NCBI RefSeq assembly: GCF_008931845.1
Contig: NZ_CP044535.1
Coordinates: 558,001 to 622,000 of the forward strand
DNA: 64,000 bases
Reading direction: 5' to 3'
Source of the DNA: Borrelia maritima
Lineage (GTDB): Bacteria > Spirochaetota > Spirochaetia > Borreliales > Borreliaceae
Under the pieces are notes generated by a model that saw only the letters and a program-made list of their open reading frames with translations, made no database searches and was not told where the DNA came from. The translations under genes and the position numbers were made by a program. Below are positions 25,880 through 36,205 of this stretch, piece by piece; the stretch's first letter is position 1, and every line of letters starts with the position of its first letter.

Positions 25880-26686
25880 ATGGCTATTGAGGCTGTTAAT
25901 GTAAAATTTTCCTATAAGAAAAAAGAAGTTTACGCAGATTTAAATTTAAACATTGAGACCCCTCAAGTCTATTTGCTTCTTGGTAAAAATGGAGTTGGAA
26001 AAACAACTTTGCTTAAACTTTTAAGTGGACTTTTGGAGCCACTAAAGGGGAAAGTTTTATTTAATTCTTTAGCGACTTTCCCAAGAGATCCCTTGAGTTT
26101 GGTAAATTTATTCTTTGTTCCTGAAGAATTTTCACTTCCCAGATTGTCTTTATCTAAATATAGCAAGGCTTTATCTAGATTTTATCCAAATTTTAATAAG
26201 GCAGATTTTGAAAAATATTTATTAGATTTTAATCTTGATATTTCTCTTGATCTGTCTTCAGCTTCTTTTGGACAAAAGAAAAAAAGTATTATTGCATTTT
26301 CTCTAGCTACAAATGTTTCTTGTTTGTTGTTTGATGAGCCAACAAATAGTCTTGATATTGTTTCAAAAAATGTTTTTAGAAATGTATTTTCTAATTTAAA
26401 TGATAGAATCATTTTTATTACAGGTCACAATGTAAGGGATTTGGCAGGGGTTGTAGATTATTTAATTATTGTTGGGGAAAAGTCAATTCTTTTTTCCAAT
26501 TCAGTATCTTATATTAATAAAAATTATAAAATTAAAATTATCAGCGAACTGAATGGAAATGAATTGTATTATGAAAAAAATAAAGATGGGTTTAAGGCGC
26601 TTTATTTTGAGAGCAGTAATGGAGCTGAAGTTGTTGATATTGAGTTTTTCTTTTTATATGTTACTGAAAATAAAAAGGAGAGGTAA
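25880..26686 (+). CDS. ABC transporter ATP-binding protein
   Basis: A 268-residue ABC ATPase. Walker A is LLLGKNGVGKTTLLKLLSG (about 32-50); Walker B is CLLFDEPTNSLD; the H-loop is in FITGHNVRDL. The signature motif is unusual: SSASFGQKKK in place of LSGGQ, so only S-x-GQ-K is recognisable. AAGGAG precedes ATG. The next gene, 6 bases away, encodes a membrane protein, so the pair probably forms an exporter of the ABC-2 type. Substrate unknown. Confidence 0.88.
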   Translation: MAIEAVNVKFSYKKKEVYADLNLNIETPQVYLLLGKNGVGKTTLLKLLSGLLEPLKGKVLFNSLATFPRDPLSLVNLFFVPEEFSLPRLSLSKYSKALSRFYPNFNKADFEKYLLDFNLDISLDLSSASFGQKKKSIIAFSLATNVSCLLFDEPTNSLDIVSKNVFRNVFSNLNDRIIFITGHNVRDLAGVVDYLIIVGEKSILFSNSVSYINKNYKIKIISELNGNELYYEKNKDGFKALYFESSNGAEVVDIEFFFLYVTENKKER

Positions 26687-26692
26687 TAAAAA

Positions 26693-27544
26693 ATGTTTAG
26701 CTTGAAAAGATTTTTAAATTTATTTTATTTTGATTTTGTTTATAATAAGAAATTCTATATTTTATTAATAATTCAAATTTTAGGAATGATATTTATATCT
26801 TATTTGCTTGTTAGATTTTATTTTAATTTTTTAGTAGCCGATTTTTTAAGATTTTTTGCTCCTAAAATTTTTATTTTAACCTTAATTATATCAATGTTTG
26901 CTATGTGTGATTATTACAAAGTAATTCATGATCCTTTTAGAAATATTCTTTATTTATCTTTGCCCGTTTCAACTTTTGAGCATTATGTTTTCAATTTAAT
27001 TAAATATTTATTTGCATTGCCTTTGATTTTAATATTTTTTTATTATTTGGGAGTTAATGTTTTTTTATTTTTAGATAATGTATTCTTTTTAAGAAGCGAG
27101 GATGCTGTATTTTTAGAACTAAGATATCTTTCTGATTTTTTCTTTTTTCGTTATTTTAATTTTTTATTTATTTTTCCAGTTTTTATGTTTTTTAGAATAT
27201 CTTTTAAAACACATCCTTTTGTTAAGGTTCTGATATTCTTTTTAGGGAGTATTGTTTTGTTGTTTTTTTTCACATCTTTTCTTTATAGGGGTTTTAAATA
27301 TTTACCATGTTCTTCAGATTTAATTTTTTCTTTTGATAGATTTTTAAGTGACTTTTTTTTAAAAATGGTTTATAGCTTCGGCTTTTTTTTATATTTAGCT
27401 TCATATTTTAAGGTAGTAGAGTTTGGAAGTATTAGGAAGAAAAGCAATTTATTTGCTATTGTGGGATTTTTAGTTTTTTTAGCAATGTTTAATTATTACT
27501 ATTTAACCAAAGGTTCATTATATTGCTTTATTAACCATAGTTAA
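26693..27544 (+). CDS. membrane partner of the ABC transporter
   Basis: A 283-residue hydrophobic protein with about six membrane segments (near 20-42, 55-72, 95-125, 140-165, 175-200, 225-265) and very high Phe, Leu and Ile content. No catalytic motif. ABC-2-type permeases have this size and layout. AAAGGAGAGG lies about 8 bases before ATG, overlapping the end of the ATPase gene. The tight pairing is the main reason for the call. Substrate unknown. Confidence 0.7.
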   Translation: MFSLKRFLNLFYFDFVYNKKFYILLIIQILGMIFISYLLVRFYFNFLVADFLRFFAPKIFILTLIISMFAMCDYYKVIHDPFRNILYLSLPVSTFEHYVFNLIKYLFALPLILIFFYYLGVNVFLFLDNVFFLRSEDAVFLELRYLSDFFFFRYFNFLFIFPVFMFFRISFKTHPFVKVLIFFLGSIVLLFFFTSFLYRGFKYLPCSSDLIFSFDRFLSDFFLKMVYSFGFFLYLASYFKVVEFGSIRKKSNLFAIVGFLVFLAMFNYYYLTKGSLYCFINHS

Positions 27545-27731
27545 AATAGTTTAAAAAACTTAGAACAAGGGTTTATAAATAGCTTTATAACTAAGCATTA
27601 ATAATTTTGATTTTGGTTTAATGTTTTTGTTTATTTAATGCAAGTAATTATTCTTTATATTCAGTTTATGTGTTCTTATTGAGTTTAAGCTTAATTGGTT
27701 TAAAATTTAATGGTTTAATTTTGGAGTGTAC

Positions 27732-29333
27732 ATGAGAAAAAACTTAAAGATTTTGGTAATAACAGGAGGCGTGATCTCTGGAATTGGTAAAGGAGTTACA
27801 TCGGCAAGCATTGCAAGGTTGTTTAGATATGATTTTAAGGTTACCCCAATTAAATGTGATGGATATTTAAATACTGATCCTGGGACTATTAATCCTGTTG
27901 AGCATGGAGAAGTTTTTGTTCTTGATGATGGAGGAGAGGTTGACATGGACTTTGGCCATTATGAGAGATTTTTAAATCTTAATGCGAAGTCCAGTTGGAA
28001 CATTACAATGGGCAAAATATATAAAAAGATACTTGAAAATGAACGAAAGGGTAAATATTTGGGAAGAACAGTTCAACTTATTCCCCATGTTACTGATGAG
28101 ATTAAGTCTACAATTTTTCAGATTGCAGATTCAGAGAATGCTGAAATGCTGATAATTGAAATTGGTGGAACTGTAGGAGATATGGAAAATATTTTATTTG
28201 TTGAGACAGTAAGGCAAATAAGACAAGAGATTGGAAGTAGTAATATTGCTTTTGTTCATTTAACCTATGTGCCAAGTCCAGCCGGAATTAATGAGCAAAA
28301 ATCTAAGCCCACCCAACAGAGTGTTAAAACTTTAAATAAAGCAGGTATTTTCCCCGATTTAATTATTGCTAGAAGTTCCCAAGTATTAACAGATCAAATC
28401 AGGAAAAAAGTGGCAATGTTTTGTAATGTTGAGAGTGCTTCTATTATTGACAATGTTGATGTTTCTACTATTTATGAAATTCCTATATCTTTTTACAAAC
28501 AACGGGTACATGAGATTTTAAGTTCTAAGTTAAATGTTAAGGTTGATCCAAAAATAGAAGAGCTTTCAAAGCTTGTAGGAGTTATAAAATCTAATTTTTT
28601 TGCGCCTAAAAAAATTATTAATATTGCTATTTGTGGTAAATATGCTGAGCTTGATGATTCTTATGCCTCAATTAGAGAGTCTTTAGTTCATGTTGGAGCT
28701 AATTTGGATCTCCTTATTAAAAGCACCCTAATTGATTCTAATGATTTAAATGAGAACTCTTTAAAAGAGTTTGACGGCATTATTGTCCCTGGTGGCTTTG
28801 GAGGTAAAGGATATGAGGGGAAAATTGTTGCTATTAAATATGCTCGTGAGAATAATATTCCCTTTCTTGGAATTTGTCTTGGTTTGCAGCTTGCTGTAAT
28901 AGAATTTGCTCGCAATGTTTGTGGAATACTTGATGCTGATACTGAAGAAAATATAGTAAAAGATAAGCCTTTAAAAAATCCTGTTATTCATTTGCTTCCC
29001 GATCAAAAAAGAATTAAATATAAGGGCGCTACAATGAGGCTTGGAGGATATCCTGTGATTCTCAAAAAGAATACAATGGCTTTTAAGCTTTATGGCCAAG
29101 AGAGGATAATTGAAAGATTTAGACATAGGTATGAAGTTAATAATGATTATATAGATTTGTTTGAAAAAAATGGACTTTTAGTATCTGGATTTTCAAGTGA
29201 TTTTAAAATGGCAAAATTAATAGAAATTCCTAAAAATAAATTTTTTGTAGCTTGTCAATTCCATCCAGAGCTTATTACAAGAATAGAAAATCCGGCTAAG
29301 TTATTTTTAGGACTAATTAAAGCTTGTCTTTAA
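27732..29333 (+). CDS. pyrG: CTP synthase
   Basis: A 533-residue CTP synthase that makes CTP from UTP, ATP and glutamine. The N-terminal synthetase domain starts with [23 protein letters not shown] and has [19 protein letters not shown]. The glutamine amidotransferase domain shows [12 protein letters not shown], nucleophile C382 in LGICLGLQ and the H511-P-E513 pair (QFHPEL). All catalytic residues are in place. ATG at 27732 has TTGGAG 5 bases upstream; GTG 27726 in frame lies inside that motif. With the UMP kinase it forms the UTP-to-CTP route; Borrelia cannot make pyrimidines de novo (from memory). Confidence 0.97.
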   Translation: MRKNLKILVITGGVISGIGKGVTSASIARLFRYDFKVTPIKCDGYLNTDPGTINPVEHGEVFVLDDGGEVDMDFGHYERFLNLNAKSSWNITMGKIYKKILENERKGKYLGRTVQLIPHVTDEIKSTIFQIADSENAEMLIIEIGGTVGDMENILFVETVRQIRQEIGSSNIAFVHLTYVPSPAGINEQKSKPTQQSVKTLNKAGIFPDLIIARSSQVLTDQIRKKVAMFCNVESASIIDNVDVSTIYEIPISFYKQRVHEILSSKLNVKVDPKIEELSKLVGVIKSNFFAPKKIINIAICGKYAELDDSYASIRESLVHVGANLDLLIKSTLIDSNDLNENSLKEFDGIIVPGGFGGKGYEGKIVAIKYARENNIPFLGICLGLQLAVIEFARNVCGILDADTEENIVKDKPLKNPVIHLLPDQKRIKYKGATMRLGGYPVILKKNTMAFKLYGQERIIERFRHRYEVNNDYIDLFEKNGLLVSGFSSDFKMAKLIEIPKNKFFVACQFHPELITRIENPAKLFLGLIKACL

Positions 29334-29349
29334 GGCTTTATTTATTTAC

Positions 29350-29874
29350 TCAGTGAGTGGGTAGGTTTTCAAAATTAATGTTTGTAGTGTTTTCAAATTG
29401 CAATATTTTATAGCTTAAAAATAATTTAGAGAATGTGGTTAGTAATATTATTATTAAAAGGTCAAAAAAAGCATTAGCTATTGCTAAATTAAAAGGCATT
29501 TTTTCATAGATTGTATCGCTTATTGCTCTGGGGAAGCTAAATGCAAGCCAAATTATGCTTGATATTAATATTGCAGATAATATATTGTAATTTAGACTTG
29601 TTAAGTTTCCAAGAGAGTTATTAGTTAAAGTTATTAAATTATTGAATAAATTAATAAGAGTGTTAATTAAAAAACTTTGGAATAAATGATTTAAAGCCAA
29701 AACAGAAATAACAATTATTTTGTATTGTTTGTTTTGAAAATTTAATGTGCGGACATTGCCAATTATTTTTTTTAATAATATTTTTCGGTATGTTATTTCT
29801 AACAATATTTTAGATAAAGTCATGCTAGCTATTAATATTAGATTAATATTTGAGAACATAAATTTGATTAACAT
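29350..29874 (-). CDS. hydrophobic membrane protein of unknown function
   Basis: A 174-residue protein with about four hydrophobic segments: near the N-terminus, around 55-80, around 90-118 and around 125-155 (FNLAIANAFFDLLIIILLTTF). No motif I recognise. ATG at 29874 is chosen because AAAGGA lies 6 bases upstream; the frame is open 8 codons further. Convergent with pyrG, 16 bases apart. By order BB0576. Its asparagine, isoleucine and leucine bias follows the minus-strand composition of this region. Confidence 0.65.
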   Translation of the reverse strand: MLIKFMFSNINLILIASMTLSKILLEITYRKILLKKIIGNVRTLNFQNKQYKIIVISVLALNHLFQSFLINTLINLFNNLITLTNNSLGNLTSLNYNILSAILISSIIWLAFSFPRAISDTIYEKMPFNLAIANAFFDLLIIILLTTFSKLFLSYKILQFENTTNINFENLPTH

Positions 29875-30013
29875 AATTTTTCCTTTCATTTTAGGCAATG
29901 ATTTAATTATAATTAGTATATAATAAAATATTTTGATTTCTTTAATAAGATTAGGATTTTATTATATTTGTATAATAGTTTTAATTTTTTGCAATTTTTA
30001 TTAGGAGGATTAA

Positions 30014-30601
30014 ATGAAAGAAGAAGACATTAAAAAAACAATTTTAATGAAAAGGTTGGTTAAATATTTTTTTGATGAGCTTAAGTATAGAATGAAAATT
30101 AGATGTCTTAAAATAAGCAATAAAGAGATGAGTACTAAGTATATACTACTTAATCTTTTTAGAAAAATTGCAAATCTTCCTTTTAATAAACAATATGAGA
30201 TAGAAGAACAGTTTGCTCTTGAAGTTGGTGATAGGGTTGTGCTTACGGATGCTGTTTTGATTAAAAGAGTTGATCATGAACGATGTGTTATTGTTGGGAT
30301 TGTTGAAGCAAAAACGGATCAAGTTGATCTTAATTATGAACTTAAAAGATTTTTTCTTCAGGACACAAAAAACAATGTTCTTTTTTGGCAACCCAAAAAA
30401 GTTATTCTCAAACAGGATGATAAATTATTTGCAGCAGAATCAGACGATATTTTTAATTTTGACAACGATTTTAACTTGCCAAAAGTTAAAGCTAAATTAG
30501 AAGAGTTTATTGATATTTTCTTATGTTTTTTTTCTTACAGAGATGTTCTTTTTGAGTATAATGAAGTTAGTGGGCGGTACTCTTTGGTAAAAAAGAAGTA
30601 A
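30014..30601 (+). CDS. conserved-looking cytoplasmic protein of unknown function
   Basis: A 195-residue soluble protein with no signal peptide. The N-terminal 60 residues are basic and helical (ILMKRLVKYFFDELKYRMKIRCLKIS). The centre (70-105) is beta-rich: ALEVGDRVVLTDAVLIKRVDHERCVIVGIVEAK. The end is acidic then helical. No family recognised. A strong TAGGAGG lies before ATG, indicating real translation. Gaps on both sides (115 and 240 bases) suggest its own transcript. By order BB0577. Confidence 0.65.
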   Translation: MKEEDIKKTILMKRLVKYFFDELKYRMKIRCLKISNKEMSTKYILLNLFRKIANLPFNKQYEIEEQFALEVGDRVVLTDAVLIKRVDHERCVIVGIVEAKTDQVDLNYELKRFFLQDTKNNVLFWQPKKVILKQDDKLFAAESDDIFNFDNDFNLPKVKAKLEEFIDIFLCFFSYRDVLFEYNEVSGRYSLVKKK

Positions 30602-30829
30602 ATAAATTTAATATTAGTTGTTAATTTAATTAAATAGGGAGAATGATTTGTATCTTTAGATGGTTTTATGGTTTAAGGTAAAAGCTTAAATTTATTTCAG
30701 AGTGTTAATTTTTACTATTTAAATGTAAAAATATTTTTTTGTTTATCAATGTATTTGATTTGATATTAAAATTGTAATAATGTGTCAAATTAAGTACTAG
30801 TGTCTCTATTCAAAAAAAAATTTTTATGG

Positions 30830-30835
30830 TAGAAT
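30830..30835 (+). promoter_or_regulatory. candidate -10 element just before mcp1
   Basis: TAGAAT (5 of 6 to consensus) ends 6 bases before the mcp1 ATG; there is no Shine-Dalgarno. A weak TATTCA lies at the -35 distance. If used, the message would start at or next to the ATG. Confidence 0.35.
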
Positions 30836-30841
30836 CCCTTT

Positions 30842-32014
30842 ATGAAAAAATTTTCGTTTTTTAAAAAAAAGAAAGAAAAATCTTTTGATTCAAGCCTTTT
30901 AAATGATGTTGATAATGACAAAAAAGATTTAAGCACGTATGAATATAAAGCTCCTGTTAAGGAAATGTTAAAGGGATTTTATCATACCAAGGCTTCCATT
31001 ACTACTTTAAAAGTAGGATTTGAGTCATTACAAAGAATTTTGTTTTCTAGGATAGAGGATTTTGACCATATATTTTCCAATCTTGTTAAGATTACAAATA
31101 ATGCTCGTGATCAGATAAGTATTATTTTTAGTGATCTTAGTAAAAATAACAAGGAAAAACTAAATCAAATATCTTCTGTTATTGTTGGAATTCAGGGAAG
31201 CTTAGAAACAATAAGTAGTTTTCTAGGTGCTACCAATATGATTTCTCTTAATGCAAAGCTTGAAGCTGCAAGGGCCAAAGAATATGGCAAAGGATTTTCA
31301 GTTGTTGCAGATGAGATTAAGCGACTTTCTGATCAGGCAAAAGGTGTTATGAATATGATTTCTGTAAAGGAAATTGAGGAGGTTTCTAAAGATTTAATTT
31401 CTCATAACCTTAAGGATTTGCAGATTGATATTGATAAGTTCTTTGCTGAGATTCTTGAACAGCTTAATTATCTTGAAAGTATATTTAAACGCTTTTTAAA
31501 AAGTCAGGCGGAGTTTTCTTCTTTGCTTGAAAATCTTGAGAGCATAGATGCTAATATGGCCTATTATTCAAGGAACTGTGATTCTTTGATTAGTTCTTAT
31601 ACTTTTATGCTTTCTAATGATGAATTTTTAAAAGAGCTAGAATTTATTGTCTCAGAGCAATTTTCTTGGATTAATAATTTGAGGGCAATTGTTGAAGGAC
31701 AAAGAGAAATATTTATTCAAACTGATGCTTCCAAGCATGGTTTTGGTTTGTTTTATAAGGGATTGTCTCCTAAGAATGATGCTATTAGACAGTTGTGGGA
31801 AGAAGTGTATATCCCTTGTTTAAATATTAATAAGTTCGCAGCTGAAATTTTGATTATATTTAGGGTAGAGGATCGTAATGATAGTAGTTTAAGACAAGCT
31901 AAAGATTTTTTATCTCAAGCTGAGAGTTTATCCGAAGAAATTGTTAGGAAACTTGAGCACATTAAGAAGATGGTAATTGAATTGGATAATCAAGGAATTA
32001 ATATTTTTTCTTGA
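30842..32014 (+). CDS. mcp1: soluble methyl-accepting chemotaxis protein MCP1
   Basis: A 390-residue receptor lacking transmembrane segments. The signalling hairpin lies early, around 125-170: ATNMISLNAKLEAARAKEYGKGFSVVADEIKRLSDQAKG. The remainder is helical with a C-terminal coiled coil. A middle part (about 290-345, HGFGLFYKGLSPKNDAIRQLWEEVYIP) is not typical of receptor cores and may be a sensory or binding insert. The lack of membrane spans points to sensing an internal signal. ATG without Shine-Dalgarno, with a -10-like element just upstream. Named by gene order (BB0578). Confidence 0.85.
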   Translation: MKKFSFFKKKKEKSFDSSLLNDVDNDKKDLSTYEYKAPVKEMLKGFYHTKASITTLKVGFESLQRILFSRIEDFDHIFSNLVKITNNARDQISIIFSDLSKNNKEKLNQISSVIVGIQGSLETISSFLGATNMISLNAKLEAARAKEYGKGFSVVADEIKRLSDQAKGVMNMISVKEIEEVSKDLISHNLKDLQIDIDKFFAEILEQLNYLESIFKRFLKSQAEFSSLLENLESIDANMAYYSRNCDSLISSYTFMLSNDEFLKELEFIVSEQFSWINNLRAIVEGQREIFIQTDASKHGFGLFYKGLSPKNDAIRQLWEEVYIPCLNINKFAAEILIIFRVEDRNDSSLRQAKDFLSQAESLSEEIVRKLEHIKKMVIELDNQGINIFS

Positions 32015-32162
32015 TTATCTTAATAATCTTTAATAAGATTTGTTGCAATAAATAAGTAATTTAAATTAGAGATTTAAAATTATTATGGCTTTTTAAATTT
32101 TGATTGATTTTAGCCAAGGTTTGTTAAAAATCAGGTTTTATTTTGATAAAATAATTTTAGGT

Positions 32163-35100
32163 ATGAGTTTTAGGTCTAGGTTTATTCATCTTCATGTACA
32201 TTCAGATTATTCTCTTTTGGATGGGGCTGCAAAAATATCAGATATTATATCAAAAGCAAAGAAATGCAATATGTCACATATCGCATTAACGGATCATGGC
32301 AATCTTTTTGGAGCTGTTAAATTTTATAAAGAAGCTAAAAAGGCAGGCATTAAGCCAATAATTGGCATTGAAGCTTATATGGCAAAAACTTCTAAGCTTG
32401 TAAAAAAGCAAGATGATCTTGGAAAAATGTCTTATCATTTAATTTTGCTTGCCAAGAATGAGCTTGGTTATAAAAACTTATTAAAGTTAACAAGTATCTC
32501 TTATCTTGAAGGGTTTTATTATCGTCCGAGGATAGATAAAGATGATCTTGAAAAATATTCAGAAGGTTTGATTTGTACTTCAGCTTGTATTGGGGGACTG
32601 ATTCCAAGACTTATTTTGGCCAATAGATTTGAAGATGCTAAGAGTGAAATTCTTTGGTTTAAAAAGGTTTTTGGCAGTGATTTTTATCTTGAAATTCAAA
32701 GGCATGGAATTAAAGAGCAAGACATTGTGAATGGAAAGCTGGTTGAGTATTCTAGAGAGCTTGGAGTTCCTTTATCAGCGGCCAATGATTCTCATTATGT
32801 TAATAAAGAAGATGCGACTGCTCAAGATATTATTGTTTGTATCGGTACTGGTGCTAAGAAAAGCGATGAGAATAGATTGAAAATGGAAACTAATGAATTT
32901 TATATTAAGTCTCAAGAGGAAATGTGTGAGCTTTTTAGTGATTTGCCCGAAGCTTTAGAAAATACTGTAAGGATTGCAGAGAAGTGTGATGATTTTAAAA
33001 TAACTTTTCCAGGCCCTATTTTACCCGATTATCAAATTCCTGTTGAATTTAATACTCTTGGGCAATATTTAGAGCATCTGACCCTTGAGGGGTTAAAATT
33101 TAGATATAAAACTTTTACAAACAAAATAAAAGATAGAGCTTTTTATGAATTGAATGTGATAATTAGAATGGGTTTTGAGGGCTATTTTTTGATTGTTTGG
33201 GATTTTATTAAATTTGCTCATGATAACAATATTCCTGTTGGAGCTGGACGTGGATCTGGTGCCGGTTCAATTGTAGCTTATGCTCTTAGGATTACTGATA
33301 TTGATCCTTTAAAGTATAATTTGCTTTTTGAGAGATTTTTAAATCCCGAACGTGTTTCTATGCCTGATTTTGATATTGATTTTTGCTTTGAAGGCAGAGA
33401 TGAGATTATAAAATATGTTACCAATAAATATGGAGAAGATAAGGTAGCTCAAATAATTACTTTTGGGACCTTAAAGCCTAAGGCTGTAGTTAAAGATGTA
33501 GCTAGAGTTTTAGATATTCCGTTTGCTGAATCGAATGAACTTACTAAACTTATTCCCGATGGCCCAAAAACTTCTTTAAGAGAAGTTTTAGATGACAATT
33601 CTTTGAAACAGTATTTTACTAGTAAACCTGTTTATAAAGAATTAATGGATGCTGCATTGGTTCTTGAAGGAATGAATAGGCATGCCTCAACCCATGCTGC
33701 AGGGATTGTAATTTCCAAAACTCCTTTAACCGATTATGTGCCTCTTTATAAGGATTATAAGCAAGGGTCTGTTTCTACTCAATACACAATGGATTTGCTT
33801 GAAGAATGTGGACTTGTTAAGATGGATTTTCTTGGTCTTAAAACATTAACTTTAATAAAAAATGCAGAAAATCTTATTAGAAGTGTAAATCCAGATTTTA
33901 AAATAAAAAATATTCCAGATAATGATGTTAAGACTTTTAAAATGTTAGGGGAAGGAAGAAGCGCATCTGTTTTTCAGTTTGAGTCTGAAGGAATGCAGCA
34001 AATTTTAAAAGAGGCAAAGCCTGATAATATTGAAGATTTAATAGCCTTAAATGCTCTTTATAGGCCAGGGCCTATGCAATTTATTCCTCAATTTATTGCT
34101 GCTAAAAAAGGTGTTAAGAAAATTAAATATCCCCATCCAGATTTAAAGGAAGTTTTAAGGCCGACTTATGGAGTTATTGTTTATCAAGAACAAGTAATGG
34201 AAGTTGCAAAAATAATTGGGGGGTTTTCTCTTGGTAAGGCTGATATTTTAAGACGTGCCATGAGCAAAAAGAAAGAAGACGAGATGAATGAAATGAAGGT
34301 CGACTTCTTAAGGGGCGCTATTGAGAAAGGGTATGACAAAGAAATTGCTAGTGAAATTTTTGAACTTTTAAAGCCGTTTTCGGGATATGGATTTAATAAA
34401 TCGCATGCAGCGGCGTATTCTTTAATAGCTTATCAAACTGCTTATCTTAAGGCTAATTACCCTGAGTATTTTATGGCTGCCAACCTGACAAATGAAATTA
34501 ATAACAATGACAAGCTTTCTTATTACATTGAAGAGTCAAAATCTATAGGTATAAATGTTCTAAAGCCCGATATAAATCGATCATTTAGAGAATTTCGTGT
34601 AACTGAATCTGGAATTTCTTATGGTCTTAATGGAATTAAAAATCTTGGAGGAATTGTTGTTGATTTAATAATTGATGAGAGAGAAAAAAACGGCAAGTAT
34701 AGTTCTTTTGAGGATTTTATAAGACGTGTAGATGATAAAGTAATTAATAAAAAATTTTTAGAATCTGCAATAAAATCTGGACTTTTTGATAGTTTAGATC
34801 AAAATAGAAAAACTTTATTTGAAAATCTTGATCGTTTGATTGAAGTTGTTTCAGAAGATAAAAATAATAAAAAAATTGGGCAAAATAGTTTGTTTGATGC
34901 TCTTGAAAGTCAAGATTCAATTCAGCAGAATTTTAATTATCAGGTTTTTAAAGAATATTCTTATTCGGAGCTTTTAGGATTTGAAAAAGAGCTTTTGGGA
35001 TTTTATGTGTCTGGGCATCCTCTTGATCCTTATCGAAAGGCAATTAATAGTTTTTCCAGTTTAAATGTTTTAACTGATCTTGCTGCTAAAAAAGATAGCA

Positions 35101-35606
35101 TTGTTCAATTTTCTGGCATTTTAAATTTAGTAAAAGTTATTCAAACTAAAAGAAATAACGCAAAAATGGCTTTTGGTGTTATTGAGGATTTTAAAGGTGC
35201 AATAGATATTGTAGTTTTTGCAGAAAGCTATGAAAGGTATAAGAATTTTTTACTTGAAGGTAATGTTATTGGAGTTATAGGTAGACTTACGTTTAACAGA
35301 GACAAATTTTCAATTGTAGTTGAAAAAGTTGTAAATATTGAGAAACTTTCTGAAGATAAAGTAAATAATATTCATATTAAATTTTTAAATAATAAATTAA
35401 ATGATTTGCAACTACTTAATTCTTTAAAGGAAATTATAAGTAATTTTGAGGACAATTCTGGATTTTCGAATGTTTATTTTTATTTAAGAGAAAATGGCAA
35501 GGATTTAAAATTAAAAATGAATTCAATTTTAAATTTTGTACCAGATGAAGACAAGCTTGATAAGTTGAGAAAGTGCGTAATAGTTGAAGATGTTTGGATT
35601 GATTAG
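32163..35606 (+). CDS. dnaE: DNA polymerase III alpha subunit
   Basis: A 1147-residue replicative polymerase of the DnaE1 type. The PHP domain opens with FIHLHVHSDYSLLDGAAK. The catalytic PDFDIDF places D402 and D404 almost exactly at the E. coli positions 401 and 403, which supports ATG 32163 as the start; the frame is open to TTG 32100. Further polymerase motifs include GRGSGAGSIVAYAL, HASTHAAGIV, ALYRPGPMQFIPQF and GYGFNKSHAAAY. The C-terminus has an OB-like region (about 990-1090). Only a weak TTTTAGG precedes ATG. Followed 8 bases later by the yggT-like gene. Confidence 0.97.
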   Translation: MSFRSRFIHLHVHSDYSLLDGAAKISDIISKAKKCNMSHIALTDHGNLFGAVKFYKEAKKAGIKPIIGIEAYMAKTSKLVKKQDDLGKMSYHLILLAKNELGYKNLLKLTSISYLEGFYYRPRIDKDDLEKYSEGLICTSACIGGLIPRLILANRFEDAKSEILWFKKVFGSDFYLEIQRHGIKEQDIVNGKLVEYSRELGVPLSAANDSHYVNKEDATAQDIIVCIGTGAKKSDENRLKMETNEFYIKSQEEMCELFSDLPEALENTVRIAEKCDDFKITFPGPILPDYQIPVEFNTLGQYLEHLTLEGLKFRYKTFTNKIKDRAFYELNVIIRMGFEGYFLIVWDFIKFAHDNNIPVGAGRGSGAGSIVAYALRITDIDPLKYNLLFERFLNPERVSMPDFDIDFCFEGRDEIIKYVTNKYGEDKVAQIITFGTLKPKAVVKDVARVLDIPFAESNELTKLIPDGPKTSLREVLDDNSLKQYFTSKPVYKELMDAALVLEGMNRHASTHAAGIVISKTPLTDYVPLYKDYKQGSVSTQYTMDLLEECGLVKMDFLGLKTLTLIKNAENLIRSVNPDFKIKNIPDNDVKTFKMLGEGRSASVFQFESEGMQQILKEAKPDNIEDLIALNALYRPGPMQFIPQFIAAKKGVKKIKYPHPDLKEVLRPTYGVIVYQEQVMEVAKIIGGFSLGKADILRRAMSKKKEDEMNEMKVDFLRGAIEKGYDKEIASEIFELLKPFSGYGFNKSHAAAYSLIAYQTAYLKANYPEYFMAANLTNEINNNDKLSYYIEESKSIGINVLKPDINRSFREFRVTESGISYGLNGIKNLGGIVVDLIIDEREKNGKYSSFEDFIRRVDDKVINKKFLESAIKSGLFDSLDQNRKTLFENLDRLIEVVSEDKNNKKIGQNSLFDALESQDSIQQNFNYQVFKEYSYSELLGFEKELLGFYVSGHPLDPYRKAINSFSSLNVLTDLAAKKDSIVQFSGILNLVKVIQTKRNNAKMAFGVIEDFKGAIDIVVFAESYERYKNFLLEGNVIGVIGRLTFNRDKFSIVVEKVVNIEKLSEDKVNNIHIKFLNNKLNDLQLLNSLKEIISNFEDNSGFSNVYFYLRENGKDLKLKMNSILNFVPDEDKLDKLRKCVIVEDVWID

Positions 35607-35614
35607 GAGGTGCT

Positions 35615-36196
35615 GTGTTGGTTGTTTTAATAGAAACTTTAATAGTATTTTTGCAAATTTACAGAATTTTAATTTTAATTAGGATTATTCTTAGTTGGCT
35701 TGTGTCTTCAGGGATTAATACCAATGTGTTTTTCAGATTTATACATACTGTAACAGAACCATTTTTATCTTTTTTTAGAAGAATTCCTTTTTTTACAGTT
35801 GGTATGTTTGATTTTTCTCCAATTGCAGCTTTAATAACTTTAACTATTTTTGAAAGAATGTTGGCTTATGGGAATTATAAGCTTTCTACATTTATTATTT
35901 TATTTATTGTTGAAGTTTGGGGGATATTTAGAAGTATTTTTATTGCTATAGTTTTCTTTTTATTATTGAGATTGTTATTATTGTTTTTGAATTTGTTTCA
36001 AGGGTCAGACTTTTTTAAAACAGTCGATTCTTTTTTGCTTCCTTTATCTACTAAGATAAGCAGTGTAATTACTGATAAACATATGTCTTATATTGCACGT
36101 TTGATTGTTGGGAGCGTTTTAATGATAGCATTTATAATTATTATTGAACAAGTTGTATTTGCTATTAGAGTTTTGGGAACATATTTACCTTTTTAG
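35615..36196 (+). CDS. YggT-family membrane protein
   Basis: A 193-residue integral membrane protein with two YggT-type halves. The first half shows the family motif VTEPFLSFFRRIPFF--GMFDFSPIAALI (about 46-75). The second (about 100-190) keeps the hydrophobic layout with SFLLPLSTKIS as the matching linker. YggT proteins are linked to envelope and osmotic functions in other bacteria; the mechanism is unclear. Start GTG 35615, or TTG 35618, after AGGAGG. It sits between dnaE and recG with 8- and 9-base gaps, so it is in their operon. Confidence 0.85.
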   Translation: MLVVLIETLIVFLQIYRILILIRIILSWLVSSGINTNVFFRFIHTVTEPFLSFFRRIPFFTVGMFDFSPIAALITLTIFERMLAYGNYKLSTFIILFIVEVWGIFRSIFIAIVFFLLLRLLLLFLNLFQGSDFFKTVDSFLLPLSTKISSVITDKHMSYIARLIVGSVLMIAFIIIIEQVVFAIRVLGTYLPF

Positions 36197-36205
36197 GAGA
36201 TTAAA

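Noticed and set aside
29319..29341. Possible hairpin after pyrG
   Set aside because: Only a 6-bp TAAAGC/GCTTTA stem with an 11-base loop; too weak to call a terminator.
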